A DNA stretch of 64,000 nucleotides, from the NCBI GenBank assembly GCA_003255025.1, contig QANY01005052.1:744001-808000 (forward strand), given 5' to 3'. Of the stretch, positions 36,760 through 49,314 are shown piece by piece. Source of the DNA: Datisca glomerata (lineage: Eukaryota; Streptophyta; Magnoliopsida; Cucurbitales; Datiscaceae). Positions within the stretch are counted from its first letter, which is position 1. Each line of letters opens with the position of its first letter. A model generated the notes under the pieces. It worked only from the letters and a program-made list of their open reading frames with translations, searched no databases and was not told the origin of the DNA. A program made the position numbers and the translations under genes.

Positions 36760-37560
36760 GCCAAGACATATTTTCTACACCTATATGTGATAGGTGATGT
36801 CACTTAAGTTAGTTAAGTGTAATTATAGTATTGAATTAATTAATTTATTATTTCTAATTATTGGATAATTAGTTAAATTAATTAATTAATTAATTGATAA
36901 TGATTAATTATATTTATCAATTGGATTGATAACTTTCGATACAACTAAAACTCTAGGAGATCATGTAATTTTCGGCAATAATAGATAATGAGGGGAATTT
37001 TTGAAAATTTTATATATATGGGTATATTTATAAATATCAAAAATTATCTTTTAATAAATATCTAATAGCAATTTGATTTCAAAGAGATAACGAGTATTAG
37101 ATATAGTTGTTGTTATCAACAAACAAAAAGAGAGAAAAATGTTTCTCCTCTCACTACTGTTACCTCCGAAATTAATCTGAAGAAGGAAGATTTGATTTTT
37201 CTTCTTCAATCGTTTTGAGAGTCCACACTCAAATTTCTATGTAAAATTCTTCTGAGATATATTTATAAAATTAATAAGTGGTTTTTGGTGGACTAATTCA
37301 GAAATCTTTCGTGGAAGATCAATTTAATGATTTTGATCTTAAAGCTTGAAGAACGCTCGAGAGAGTTCCACCAGTTCAGAAGTTATCTGATACAAAGTAA
37401 AGGTGAAAAATTATTTTTTCTTAATCTATTCGTTTTAATATCGTATATGCATGATCAAACTAAAATTAGTTTTAAATTATTTAATATGATTAAATAAGTT
37501 AAATCAATTTTTTTATATTCAACTCACGAACCGTTCGTGGTTCAAATCTAATTTTCTTTA
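36760..37560 (+). mobile_element. Probable LTR-derived sequence of unassigned family
   Basis: AT-rich sequence with a CT-rich, UTR-like section (37130-37220) and repeated TTAATTAATTAA runs resembles the U3-R part of Copia LTRs. It adjoins the LTR copy at 37560. Its ends and family cannot be fixed by eye. Confidence 0.35.
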
Positions 37561-38335
37561 ATTTTAAAACTGATCGATCCTAGCAGGACTGTGCTGCCTC
37601 ACGGCATACTGCAGTGCCATGTGACACTGCAGTTGTGCACCATTATATAGTGGGTCCCACTATATTGGACAATTTAAATTAAATAATATTTTTAATTTTT
37701 AAGTATCCCTAAATATCTGATACGCCATTATCTAGAATAAGATACAGATTTTATTCTAATGACATCAGTTAATCAAGAATCAATCAATCAGTTGAATGAG
37801 AGAAGAATCGTAAAATCAGTTCATCAATCAAGAGTTGAGAGAAGAATACAATGATCAAGGAGTGATTTTTCCACGTCAAAATCTTTAAAAGAATCGTCTT
37901 ACTGGTAGTCATTCTCAGTAAAATCTCTAGATCTCATGTGTTGAGTACATGTAGAGACAGAAAAAATGTCTTCATTATATTCTACGTGCCACACACATCC
38001 TAATGCGTTGAGGATTGACTTGGAAGATCTTCGTGTGGATCTCAGAGTCTGCTGATCATTGGATCGATTTCGTGGAAAAGGAGAATCGATTGGTTTCACG
38101 AGAACGCTTGATTTAGACTACAAGAGGTATATTATTATTAAACTTGTATGTTGTTAATTTAATATATAAATATATAATGGATCCTGACTGATTGAAAATA
38201 TTTTTCAATAAAAAGTTTGTTTTGTTATCGTGACGTTGTGCAATTTTTATTTTATTAAAATATTTGATTTTTATTGAAAGTTTAATTTTTAAAATGGCCT
38301 TGCGCCGCACGCTTCTACTGCGCACGTGCCGCGAC
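37560..38335 (+). mobile_element. Copia LTR fragment, related to the LTRs at 58.3 and 61.6 kb but inverted
   Basis: The plus strand here matches the minus strand of 61575-62350: ACTGCAGTGCCATGTGACAC, TGATACGCCATTATCTAGAA, ATCAAGAGTTGAGAG, CCAATGATCAGCAGACTCTG (as its complement) and the end GCACGTGCCGCGACGACCA. No coding region of the same element is attached, so it may be a solo or truncated LTR. Confidence 0.7.
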
Positions 38336-38660
38336 GACCAACTGTTTTATCTCTGATTTTTGTGTCTCTGCTTATGTGCTCAATGCTCTGTTTGAATCTC
38401 GGATTCTGAAAATATTTTGTTTTATTTTTTTTGTATGGAAAAGTTCGTTGAAGTTTGAGGTTGATTATCTTTTCTTCTTCTGTGCCTACTATTGTTAAAA
38501 CTTGTTTAACAAGTGCATCCCGAACCATAAGTCACGGTTCAGTTCAGTTCGGTTCATATTGACTTCACGGTTCAATTAGGATTGATATACAATCGAGCCT
38601 AAAGTTTTGGTTTGGATTGATTTTTTCCTAAGAAACTGATCGAACTGAACCGTGAACACT
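38336..38660. other. Unassigned segment with CGGTTCAGTTCAGTTCGGTT-type motifs
   Basis: CACGGTTCAGTTCAGTTCGG and GATCGAACTGAACCGTGAA resemble subterminal repeats of the hAT elements at 14.7 and 16.7 kb, in inverted orientation, so a truncated relative is possible. No TIR or duplication was found. Confidence 0.35.
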
Positions 38661-40330
38661 TTAAGTCCCTCACCTTAAAATATGTCATCCAAGCTCTCCC
38701 CACCTACTCTTTGAACCGCTTTCGGCTTCCCTCTTCCCTTTGTAAGGAGTTGAGTTATACCATTGCTAGATTTTGGTGGGGCTATTTTGGCTCCGTGAAG
38801 AAGATGCATTGACTTGCTTGGGACCAAATGTGCAAGTCGGAGTTTCTGGGTGGTTTGGGTTTAAGATCTCTAGAAGTCTTCAACCAGGCTCTCCTAGCCA
38901 AGCAATGTTGGAGAATTTGCCACAACCCAAATTCTCTTGTTGCTAAGATCCTTAAAGCAAAATACTTCCCCAACTCCTCCTTTCTCTCGGCTGCTTGCAA
39001 TCTGTGGTCCTCCTTCCTTTGGCGAAGTCTGACTTGGGGGAAATCTCTTCTTCTTAAAGGTTCTCGCTGGCATATTGGTGATGGTTGCTCTATTCGTGTT
39101 TTGAGGACCCTTGGCTACCTAAACCTAGCTCTTTTAAGCCCCTCAAGCTCTTGGCGTCCGACCCGAACCTTGGAGTCTCCAACCTTATTTTGAATGACAG
39201 ATGGGATAGGTCCTCTTTGGCCTGCTTCCTCGATCCAACTGACAATGAGCTCGCTCTCAGCATCCCCATTAGGCCGAATCATCTGGGTGATTCTTTACCG
39301 TGGCATTGCAACAAAAATGGCTACTATTCGGCTAAAAGTGGTTACAACCTGGGCATCTCAATCCATTCCGACACTGGTTGCTCTTCGGGGTGTTCTCTTA
39401 CCTGGTGGTGAAAAAGCTCTGGCATCTCTCTTGACCTTCTCCCATGCAATCTCACCCTTGCTAGAAGGAAAATCAGCCAAGACAGCTGTTGTAAGCTCTA
39501 TGGTAAGAATGACTCCATTGTGCATGCTTTGTTTCTCACCCCGTTTGTTGGTTTGGTCTGGATAAAGGAGAACATGTTTCCACCCTAAAAGCTGCTCGAA
39601 TTGGCACATCTAGACTTAGTTTCTTATTTCTTCTCCTCCTTGGATAGTCCTTCTCTGAGGCGTGTTGTCCTCCTCTGTTGGAGTATTTGGTCCTTTAGAA
39701 ATTTTTGTGCTGCATGGAGGAGCCCCCTCTGGGGTACCAAATTTTTCAATATGGGTGGACAATTTTGCTGCGGAATTCGAGCAAGCTAACATCTCTTCTG
39801 CTTCTCTCAGTTATGTTCGAAACCATCAGTCTTCATGACTCCCCCTCCTCGATATTACCTTAAGTTAGTTTGGGCTCGGGGGCTGGTGGCTTAATCAGAG
39901 ATAGTCTTGGTCGTGTTAGGGGCTTTTACTGCCAATCTCAATGAATTCTTCCATGCCCGTGTTTGTGAGGCCTTAGCTATCCTTGAAGGTCTCAACGACA
40001 TTTCTGAGTTAGGTATGCAGGTGCATTCTATAAAATCTCAGTCTCTGGAATCAATTTCAGCTCTCTCCTCTTCGGTTCCTGATCTCTCGGAGTTTGGGGC
40101 TATTTTATCCTCTTGCAAAGCTCTCCTTTCTTCGCTGAATATTTCCTCTTGGCAGCACGTTCCTCGTGGATGCAACTCTGCTGCTCACTGTTTGGCCCAT
40201 TTTAGCTTATCGTCTCCTCAACGCGTGGTTTGGATGGATTTCCCTCCCTCTTTAATCGTTGATATTATTGTAATTGAATCTGTTTAGCTTGTTTAGCCTT
40301 TGGCTAGTTTAAAAAAAACCAAGTTTTCGA
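38660..40330 (+). mobile_element. LINE 3: 5'-truncated LINE with zf-RVT and RNase H region
   Basis: The plus-strand frames follow the end of plant L1-type ORF2: GGLGLRSLEVFNQALLAKQC, RICHNPNSLVAKILKAKYFP, FLWRSLTWGKSLL, RWHIGDG, DPWLPKPSSFKP and NGYYSAKSGYNLG. Then comes an RNase H-like RVT_3 domain at 39907-40287 with HARVCEALAILEGL and SWQHVPRGCNSAAHCLAHF. Frameshifts separate the pieces. A short A-run (40312-40319) may be its 3' tail. The RT core is missing, as expected of 5' truncation. Confidence 0.85.
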
Positions 40331-41210
40331 CCAATTGATAAAGATAGTTTAATATATATGTATATGTATTTTGTATGTCCACAATCACTTTATACTACAC
40401 CCGCATATTTTCTCTCACCTAGTAATAGGGCCTTTCATGTACATCAAAATTGTGGTTGAATATACGCAAAATAAGTTTAACATGATATTAGAGTCAATGT
40501 TCTATCTTTTCTATTTTCTATGTCATCCTTTTGTATAAATTTTTTTTATCTGATTTTATGAAATTTTCATGTTCTGAATTTTCCCTCTAAAACATTGTTT
40601 CCCCTCGAGATATGAAAACATCATTTTCCTAAGATTTGAAAATATCATTTTCCCAAGATTTGAAAATATCAATTTCCCATAAAAAAGATAGAGGTGGCAG
40701 TTGGACCAGATATAAGTGTTCAGCTAGATTTGAACAGACCAGATCTGACATTTTAAATTTTTTGTATTAAAATATTATTTTTTGAAACATTTTTTTTACT
40801 TTTCTTTTACCTGATCTGGTCCTTTCAGCTCTAGCTGAATGAACCAGATCAAACTTCATAGTAACGGCAGACAATCTAAATCCATTCAACCACAATCACC
40901 GGATAAAGTCCATTTTATCATTTTGCCCTCAGCGATCACAAACCCTCCGCAAACACAACCCTACAATTTTTTAAAAGTAATTGCACCGAGTAAACATGTT
41001 TTAAAACTCACTTTAAAAAATAACAGGGTTTTTTTCAACTTTAGAGAAATAGACAATTTTTATGCCACGTCATCAATTATTTATTGATTGAAATTTGAAG
41101 AGATGATATTGCCCATGATTATAGATAATATCGTTAATAGAATATCTTAACTAACCAAATTTATTAGCTAATCCATTCCTTTATCATAGCTAATTCAATA
41201 TCTATTTTTA
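40331..41210. other. Spacer between LINE 3 and CACTA 2
   Basis: AT-rich. A short motif, TTTGAAAATATCATTTTCCC, is repeated about three times at 40605-40680. No gene or element end was recognised. Confidence 0.45.
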
Positions 41211-42013
41211 ATGCACTACTACAAAAATAGGGTTAGATGACGGTCAAAACCCATCATTATAACCCTATAATGATGGCTAGCTGACTGTCATCTATCGGAC
41301 TGTCTCTCATATTTACTATTTTTAACAAAAAATGTCATAATAGGATGCCGCAAATAACATTAACATGACAGGGAATCCCCTCATCATAGGATGTCGTGAA
41401 AATCCTTTAGATGATGGGGAATCCCCGTCATCATAGGATGCCATGAAAAATATTTAGATGACGGGGAATCCCCGTCATTAAAAGTATAGTTTCTTCATAA
41501 AAAAAATACAATATATTCAATACAAAAGAGGAAAAATAAAAGCGGGACTTATATGAAGTAAAATGAACTGCTACTGAATTGTGAATAAACAATGCTGGTA
41601 AAGAATAAACATAATCATAGATGGTCGTAGTTAATTGCATCTAAAAACTTCAAAATAGTATCATCAAGTTCAAAATAGTCGCAGGTAATTATATAAAATG
41701 AATCAACTTGAATTAGATCAAACATGGCATATAAGAAACTAAAGAGAAAATTACTTGAATCACAAAGAAATAAAATGTGACTGATAAAGCCAACCTGAAA
41801 CCAGAGAACAGTCTTATTTACAGCCACTCGGTAAAACCTACAAACAGAAATTAAAGGAAAACCACAATCGAGGAAGAAACTTAAAGAAAGTAACTCATTC
41901 ACAGCAGTATTAATCACGACCAAAACATTAAAGAGAAAAAGGTTGATTAGGGTGAAACTGAGTGGAACTTCTGATTGAAGAAACCTTAAATACCAACAAA
42001 AGTAGCACGAGAA

Positions 42014-42912
42014 ACCTCCCGACAATGCATTCTTCAACATTGTCAGGAGATACAAAGTCTAGTGCCACTTTAATGCATGACTGATAAGCATGAAACATAA
42101 CCAAATCAAGATGAAAGTGGGTTAAAAAATTAAAAATATAACATGCCACAAAATTAATTGTGTGAAGCATATCCAGTAACTCGGTAAGCAAACAAAATAG
42201 GAAAGTTTACTCCACATATCAAGGCACCGTAACTCCAATTCCTTTTTCAACTATTTCTCCTTATACCGAGTCATGATCTTTCCTAGGGAAAAGAACTTAA
42301 AGTCACTTCATATAGTTATCAAATTATAACTTATTATTAATATAACTTTTCTGTTTCCTATCAAAAACTTTAAATAAATAAAGTGCGTTTCAAAAAGTTT
42401 ACATGATTCTAAGCATCATGGGGAACTAGTAAATTACTTGTCTATTTCACACTTGATGAGGGCATCCAGCTGGAATAAAGACAACCTCACCAAGATATTG
42501 TTCAAATGTCCAAGGCTCCACATCTGAATATAAAATCCATTGAAACCATTAACAGCACTATAACAGCATCTATAACTATCAAGGCTTTATAATAAAGAAA
42601 AAAACATTCTTACTGAACTCCTCATTTAATTTCTTGTTGTGCCTTTCACCCAAAAAAGTGTCTGATCATGAATTGGATGAATAACCTGAAACAAGAACAA
42701 ATATGTTCGAGTGAACTCTTGCTCACACATCTGTGATTAGCATTGTGTAGAATATTACTTACAGAATTTACAGGAAGATTTCCAACGTGGCGAAATTCAT
42801 TTTTGTGCTTTCCAAAGTACTGTATTAACTTAGGAACATCCTGCCTAAGAAATATATCCCAAACAGCTCCACCATGAGCAACCTCCAAACTATCATTATT
42901 TTCAGGAATTTT
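42014..42912 (-). pseudogene. Captured JmjC histone-demethylase fragment (JMJ25/KDM3 type)
   Basis: Four exons with intact-looking splice sites are seen on the minus strand. Exon 42763-42912 encodes GAVWDIFLRQDVPKLIQYF and NEFRHVGNLPVNS. Exon 42614-42685 encodes VIHPIHDQTLF and HNKKLNEEF. Exon 42438-42523 encodes [19 protein letters not shown] and CPHQV. Exon 42014-42080 encodes SCIKVALDFVSPDNVEEC. Together they match the C-terminal half of the JmjC domain of plant JMJ25-like H3K9 demethylases. A frameshift in the second exon and a TGA in place of the expected Arg codon after CPHQV disable it. Retained introns show capture at the DNA level. Confidence 0.85.
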
Positions 42913-42959
42913 TTTAATGTGTAGATAAGGCACATTAAATGACGGAAATGGCACATTGT

Positions 42960-44800
42960 ATTACCTGCTCAACATGATAGTAGGAGCAAGTCACAAACCT
43001 GCAACAACCAATAGGAAGCACTCAGTCACTGTAGATGTCATTTTTCTATCGATTTAGGTTCAGAAAACCTTATTATTTTCTTCTTGTATGAAGTGTGGTG
43101 ATTTATAATAGGAAATAAACGATTTGCAAGTATAGAGTGAGGAAGTTTGCTGACTGAAACACGGAAAGGAACTTTTCATTCCCCTATATCTTAATTAAGA
43201 CACAACAAACAGATAACATGTTAGTATACCATCAGTAATTTTGCTTCATAAGTACAAATCCAGATAACTTGTTAACAATTACCTTAAATATGTGGTAGGG
43301 GGATACAAATCCATCACCATATTTGTCCATGATGTTGCATTACATTCCAGAAAATTTATATCTCCCTGACTGTCAGTTTTGCTTGAAGCAGGTTGACTTT
43401 GCTTAAACATTATAAAACCTAATGTATTTGGATAGTAAGATGACAACTTACTCTAAACTCACATCAATATAACTCACTGATACCCCTATAACAATAGGAA
43501 AGTCATTGCTTACTTTAATAGGATAAATGTCTTCTTGACAGCAACATTCATCACGTTTATACCCCTCATTGCATCAAGGACATATCTAAAAGAGGAGCCG
43601 CAAAAACAAATAAAAGAAAAAGTGGCATTTGATGTTAAATGTGAAATATAGAGTCTATTAACATATCATAATCTAAGACTAGAATCAAGAAAATCAAGGG
43701 TATTGGCTTTTACCCTGGAGATGAACCTGAGGTTATAAAATATTGAACTAGTGTAGCAACAAACAGCAACAAGTACAGACTAAATATACCTGGAGATGAT
43801 GTAAAGATATCAGAAAGGTTTGAGAACAGCAATTGCTACAAACAGAATTCTCCAAAACTATAAGCCAATTAAAAATAGTTAGTTTAATACAATTTTTAAA
43901 ACTGTGACCACGAATGAGTTGTGGATCATTTTGTTTAAAACCATTTATTTCCATAATCAAACAGTTAGATTTCCAATTAACAGGAGCACAAAGATTTCCA
44001 ATTAACAGGAGCATAAAATAATCAGCCAGTTAGATTTTCAATGGAGCTCGCATGTCTGATTTGTGATTTGAAACTGATCTTGAGAAAGAAACAAAAGTCA
44101 AAACAAGGAAACAATGCCTTTGCCCAAAAAACTTGTAATGTCCAAAAACGTGTTAGATAGTAGTATTTAATAAGTGCTCCAATTAAATAATCTAAAACTT
44201 AAGCTAAAAACAGTATTCAAAATATGTTAAAATTAGAATACAAACTTGTTTATGGGTCATTTATTTTATCTCAAAAACAGAAAAGAACTAAAACAATCCC
44301 CTACCACCGACGAAGAGGCATTAATATTACCATGGTTCTGTTTTTGTTTTATCTATTAAACCTCCATCGAGACGAAATAGAACGCCAATGTAAATCAGAT
44401 GCAGAAACACCAACGTCACTTTCAAACACAACGAAGATCTCCGACAAATTCATAAAGTCTCCACTAATAAGAACACAACATCAAAACGATTTGAGGAAAA
44501 ATGCAGAGATAACAAGAAACGAGGACTCACCATCCTAGCGAGATCCAAAGAGGACCCATGCATCTTAGACCTAACTGAACACAGCGAGCCAATGACCCTC
44601 ACACATCGTATGCAAAACCAACTTCAAACCCTAACCCATTAGTCATGGCTCAACAGACAAAAGAAGCTCGATCTCAGAGAAGATCGAGAGAGCAAGAGAG
44701 AGAGGAGAGAAGAGGCTAGAGAGAGAGAGAGAGGAGAACTTCTTGGTGGCGAGCTCGGCTTCGTGCACCTAGGGCTCTGTGAGAGAGAGAGCTTTCTGTG
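42960..44800 (-). other. Rest of the CACTA 2 interior, unassigned
   Basis: Short minus-strand pieces such as INFLECNATSWTNMVMDLYP (near 43350) with a possible donor after them hint at further captured exons, but I cannot name a gene. A GA-rich stretch lies at 44680-44740. TTTCCAATTAACAGGAGCA is duplicated near 43970-44010. Confidence 0.35.
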
Positions 44801-45119
44801 GTGGTGATAATGAAATGAAAAAAATTTCAGTATTAAGGTTAGATTATATACTTGGTATTTTTGTAAATAGAGAGAACTTTGGTAATAATGTTAGCTTATA
44901 AAACACTGTCATTACATAAATAGCAAAAAAATTTATGACAGTATAAAAAATGACTGTCATAAAAACTAAAACATTTATGACAGTTAATTAAAAACTCTCA
45001 TGTTTCTCAAAATGCCAAAATTTTCCTACCGGCATTTTTTTTGCTTTGACAAGTTTTTCGTAACTGTCATTAAAATGAAAGACAAGTTTTCATGGTAAGC
45101 CAAAAATGTAGTAGTGATG

Positions 45120-46870
45120 CTAAATATCTATTAGCCGAAATTATATCTAGTTGCACCATTTTTTTATTTATAGTTTTATGGAATTACTCTACATGTCATT
45201 CTCTGAAGAAAAGCTCTAAAGATCCATTTTGCATTCTGGAAATTTTTCATTAGAGATTCAAGAAAGGAAGGTACGGTCTTTGTATGCCATTAGGGTTTTG
45301 ATTATTAAGTTAGGGTTTTAATCAGTGGTCAGTCAATGATATATCAAGGATTTACCCAAAATTAAGTTAGGGTTTTGAGTATGTTTAGGTGGTTGCCATT
45401 GACTGGTTAGGTTTTTTATCATTGGTCAAATAATGATATATTATTGATTTACTCGGAATTAAGTTATGATTTTGAGTATGTTTAGGTGATTGTCATTCAT
45501 TGGTTAGAGTTTTGATCATTGATAAATCAATGATATATCATTGATTTACCCAAAATTAAGTTAGAGATTTGAGTATGTTTAGGTGGTTTCCATTGATGGG
45601 TGTTGTGTTTTGAGAAGATTTGGTAAGATATTCGACGGTTTAATTTTTCTTTTTTATTGGAAAATTATTTTTTAAATTAAATGATAATCGGCAGTTTTCT
45701 TTTTGTTTCAAAATTTTCATTTTGTTTTGAATGGTTTTTGATAATTTTAATTTTCAAATTTTTAAAATTATATGCAACATTAATTGATTCCTAAATTTAA
45801 GCATGTTGATCATTGGTAAGTAAAGGGTATACCATTGATTTATCTGAAAATCTTTCAAACGGTTCATAAATAGATTAATGTCATGTTAGTCAACAGTTAT
45901 TGACAGTTATGGAAACTTGCTATCTACCTAAAACTTTTGAAAACTTGGCATGTCTTAAAACACCACCCCTAAATTTGTGTACTAATGTAAATTTCCCATT
46001 TTTTAACTCCACGAAGGACAACTCTTCTTACACACAACCATTACTATCTGATTCCTTGACCATTGGAATACCCTTCTGCCCAATCCAGCTTCACTGAACC
46101 ACCTGGGTACTGTCCACGTACTACTATATCCTGCTGACTTCTCACTTCAGATATACACAAATACAAGACTTTCAAAGTTCCAAAACCTGGACGAATAAAC
46201 TCTGAAGCTTTTTCTGTTAGAAATTGGTCATTTCCTGGTCACATATATACACTAAAATCTGATGCACGAGCCACATATGAGAAATTCTTAGGACTACTGA
46301 CCACATTGTGGTCGATAATCCTAACCGTTGGATAGGAAATCCAACGGTTAAAATTTGTTTTGGTTTAGAAATAAAAATAAATAAAATACAATTTTTTTTT
46401 TATTTCTGTTTCTATCAAATCTAACATGTTTAGATCTAATACAATAGATCATGATTCCTGTAGGTGGGGCCCAGGCCACAATATAATTGGCACCCCCAAT
46501 AATTACTCCACATACATTGACCTCTGCAACTGGCATTCTCTTCATATTTTGTTTGAGATCTGTATAACCTGACTCGAAGTCTGTCTTTCCCGCTTTAACC
46601 CGTTATCGACCGGTTATCTAGTGACTATTATTCTAGCATGCTTTTATGGGTTTTCTTGCTGGGTAGATCTGATTAAACCAATATGACTGAACCAGTTTGA
46701 GCCGTTATTTCCACTGAACCGATCTGGACTTTTTTACATTATAACTGTCACTTCCTCACTTGCCATTATGGGTAATCTTTTGGGGCATTGTCTTTCAACA
46801 AATAGTTTCACAATCAACTCAATGTAGACTCATCAAGAACCTAGGATCAGTTCAAGCATATGACTAATAT
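45120..46870. repeat. Spacer with a tandem repeat of about 115 bp
   Basis: Three diverged copies at about 45285-45600 share TAAGTTAGGGTTTTGAGTAT, GTTTAGGTGGTTGCCATTGA and CAATGATATATCA(T/A)(T/G)GATTTAC. The rest (45600-46870) shows no recognisable gene. Confidence 0.6.
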
Positions 46871-46879
46871 TCCTCCTCT

Positions 46880-47125
46880 TGTTTTCAGTGATGGTTATGG
46901 CTCTCATTTTGTCTCAAACGGGTACAAACAAGAGTATGTTATTGGCTATGAAGAAACATTTGCTCTAGTTGTGTGTCTCACATTTATCAGAAGTTTGATT
47001 GTTGTTATTGTTATTCGCAAATGGAAATTGTATTAAAGGGACATTAAAAATGAATTCCTCAATGTTGACTTAGTAGAAGAAGTCTACATGAAGCCTCTTC
47101 CAGTTAACCATTTGAAGGGAGTGGT
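46880..47125 (+). pseudogene. Copia reverse transcriptase scrap
   Basis: The plus-strand frame reads KQEYVIGYEETFALVVCLTF, then IRKWKL, then KNEFLNVDLVEEVYMKPLP. This is the start of the Copia RT domain (DYxETFAPV, QxDVKxAFLxGxLxEEVYM). It contains at least one stop, and the match ends abruptly at the LTR of the next element. Confidence 0.8.
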
Positions 47126-48750
47126 ACAACGAAAAAGTGTCTTGATCTTAAATCTAATCGTAAAAAACCTAATCTATGTCAGAATGAATATAGAAATTAT
47201 ACTTTTGATGCGTGAATCCAAAAATTGAAGCTCTTTCATTACGGTCTGATCTTTGATGTACGATTGAACTTCATACTCAATCTATGCGCAAACCGTGAAA
47301 CCCGTGAGAAGCTGTCGTGCCCACGTTGCCGTCTGCCACACGCGAAAAACCACTGTAAATTACCATGAAGCACTGTGAACCAGCTTGAACCGTGAATCGA
47401 TACCTCATGATGTTCCTTGTTATTCTTCCAGTCGTCAACGGATTACTAGTGTGTAGATACTTGACAGAAAAATTCAATCTTTCTTCTCCTCATTTTTTAC
47501 GAGGGAGAGAATTAGTCTCCCTAGTGTTTTCTCTTCTCTCACTAATGATGCCAAAAGCTTAGACCTAATATGAGAGAAGCCTCCTATTTAGAGTGAAATT
47601 CGACGGTCAGGAATGACTAAAAATTATATCTTAATGAAAAGTAATTTAAATTAATAGTTTTTATCAATAAAATTAGGACCGACTTGGTTGATTATTAGGT
47701 ATTCATGCTGAATGTATTTATTACCGGTCAAGATAATACCTATAATCTATAGGCTAGCTCGAAGACTATAAGGATAAAAGTACTCGTAGCTAAATAATTA
47801 ATAAATTTTACCGACCAAAGCCATGATGAGATTTATTACTTATTAATTATAATTAGTTCCACTATAAAATTGTAATTGAACTTCATTCGAATTTCGTATT
47901 CCTAAATGTTCGACCTATTATTCATCATGTGTTGCTCCTCCATATTATAACACCGCGTATAATTAGATAAAATATTATCTAAGTAATATACACACATCTT
48001 GTTTCTCGAGTTCTAAATCTCGTTCTACTGATCAACTATGATAATTTTCATACTTGATGTCTCAACTTGAATTATCAAATCTCTAACAATCCATTAGAGA
48101 TACTAAACGTTTAGTTTACTATGATAACATAAACAGATTATGTCGAGTGGTACTATGTCACTTACTTAAAAGTGTCTATGGACTCTTTTATCAAGAATCG
48201 ATGCATCCTCATTATCTAACAATTCAGTCATCCAACCTACAGATATATCGACTCATAGAATCTCAACTATAATAGATCAAAATAACCGAACCATTAAATA
48301 TGAGTTCATATTTTTCTTAAGATAGAGCACTTGTAATATAATAGCAATGAGTTATGATTTTCTAAAGACAATACTTTAGCGAAAATCAAATTCATTAGTC
48401 ATTTCAATGCATTTTAAATGCACTAGTACATTAACCAGCTACTTTACATAGTGAACAAGGTAAGTCACTCTACATGATAGAGTTAATGTACTATAGATTA
48501 TCTTAGTAAAGCGCCCAGCTTCACTAGATTGTGCAAAATAACCATTTTTCAAGTCATAAAAAACTATTGGTTAAATACAATATTCCTATGAGTTGAACTC
48601 CATAGAACTTATAAATCAAGTATTTATGTGATTAAAGACCTTTTAGAAGAATGCATTCCATACATAATATAAGAATGAACTATTTGTTATTAATCAGAAT
48701 TAAATGTTACGATAATAATAATAGAATTTTAGAGCTTTTAAAGGCAAACA
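47126..48750 (-). mobile_element. 3' LTR of Copia element D
   Basis: On the minus strand the sequence begins TGTTTGCCTTTAAAAGC directly after the polypurine tract at 48751-48765 (GCAAGTGGGAGTT). The LTR therefore starts at 48750 and runs to about 47126. The right-hand part is AT-rich. The other end lacks a resolved target duplication. Confidence 0.55.
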
Positions 48751-48765
48751 AACTCCCACTTGCCA

Positions 48766-49312
48766 TAAATCATGTCTACAACAAGTTTAACCCATATGTT
48801 CTCTACATATGGCCCAAAGATATTTGTAGCTAAAGTTTTCATAAACGGGTCTACTAGGTTTTATGCTGAAGTTATCTTAGAGACAATTGTATCTCTTTGT
48901 TGTCTAATCTCCTTATTGAGACGATATTTCTGCCCAATATGCTTTCCTCTTTGATGGTTTCAAGGTTCTTTGGATTGAGTAATTACTCTTGTGTTATCAC
49001 GATAAATTGTGATAGATTCTGTCAATCGTGTCAATCTCTATCTCTCCTAGGAACTTTCATAGCCAGACAACTTCATGTGCAGCTTCTGAAGCAGCTACAC
49101 ATTAAGCTTTCATGGTTGAGTCTGTAATACATTTCTATTTTGTACTCCTCCAACTAACTGTTCCTCCTCCCAAACTAAACACCTCGCCCGAGGTAGCCTT
49201 CCTATATTCTATGTCTGATTGAAAATTTGAGTCCATGTACCCAACTGGTACGGGACTCTTACTATAATAGATAAACATATGATCTCTCGTTCTTCTAAGA
49301 TACTTGAGCATG
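48766..49312 (-). pseudogene. Copia element D RNase H / pol 3' end
   Basis: The minus strand reads MLKYLRRTRDHMFIYYSKS, PVGYMDSNFQSDIEYRKATS, GEVFSLGGGTVSWRS and CVAASEAAHEVVWL, the RT end and RNase H of Copia pol. The order pol, polypurine tract, LTR is correct for the minus strand. Stops are frequent, and the element is cut at 49312 by the Gypsy LTR. Confidence 0.82.
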
Positions 49313-49314
49313 TG

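Larger units (their letters stand above)
41214..45116. mobile_element. CACTA 2: CACTA-type element carrying captured host-gene sequence
   Basis: It begins CACTACTACAAAAATAGGG and ends CCAAAAATGTAGTAGTG, with the 3-bp direct repeat ATG on both sides (41211-41213 and 45117-45119). Subterminal repeats related to GACTGTCAT/ATGACAGT lie at both ends (41240-41300 and 44930-45080). A GGGGAATCCCCGTCAT motif recurs at 41370-41480. No transposase was recognised. The interior holds a JmjC gene fragment on the minus strand. Structure fits a non-autonomous, gene-capturing CACTA. Confidence 0.82.
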
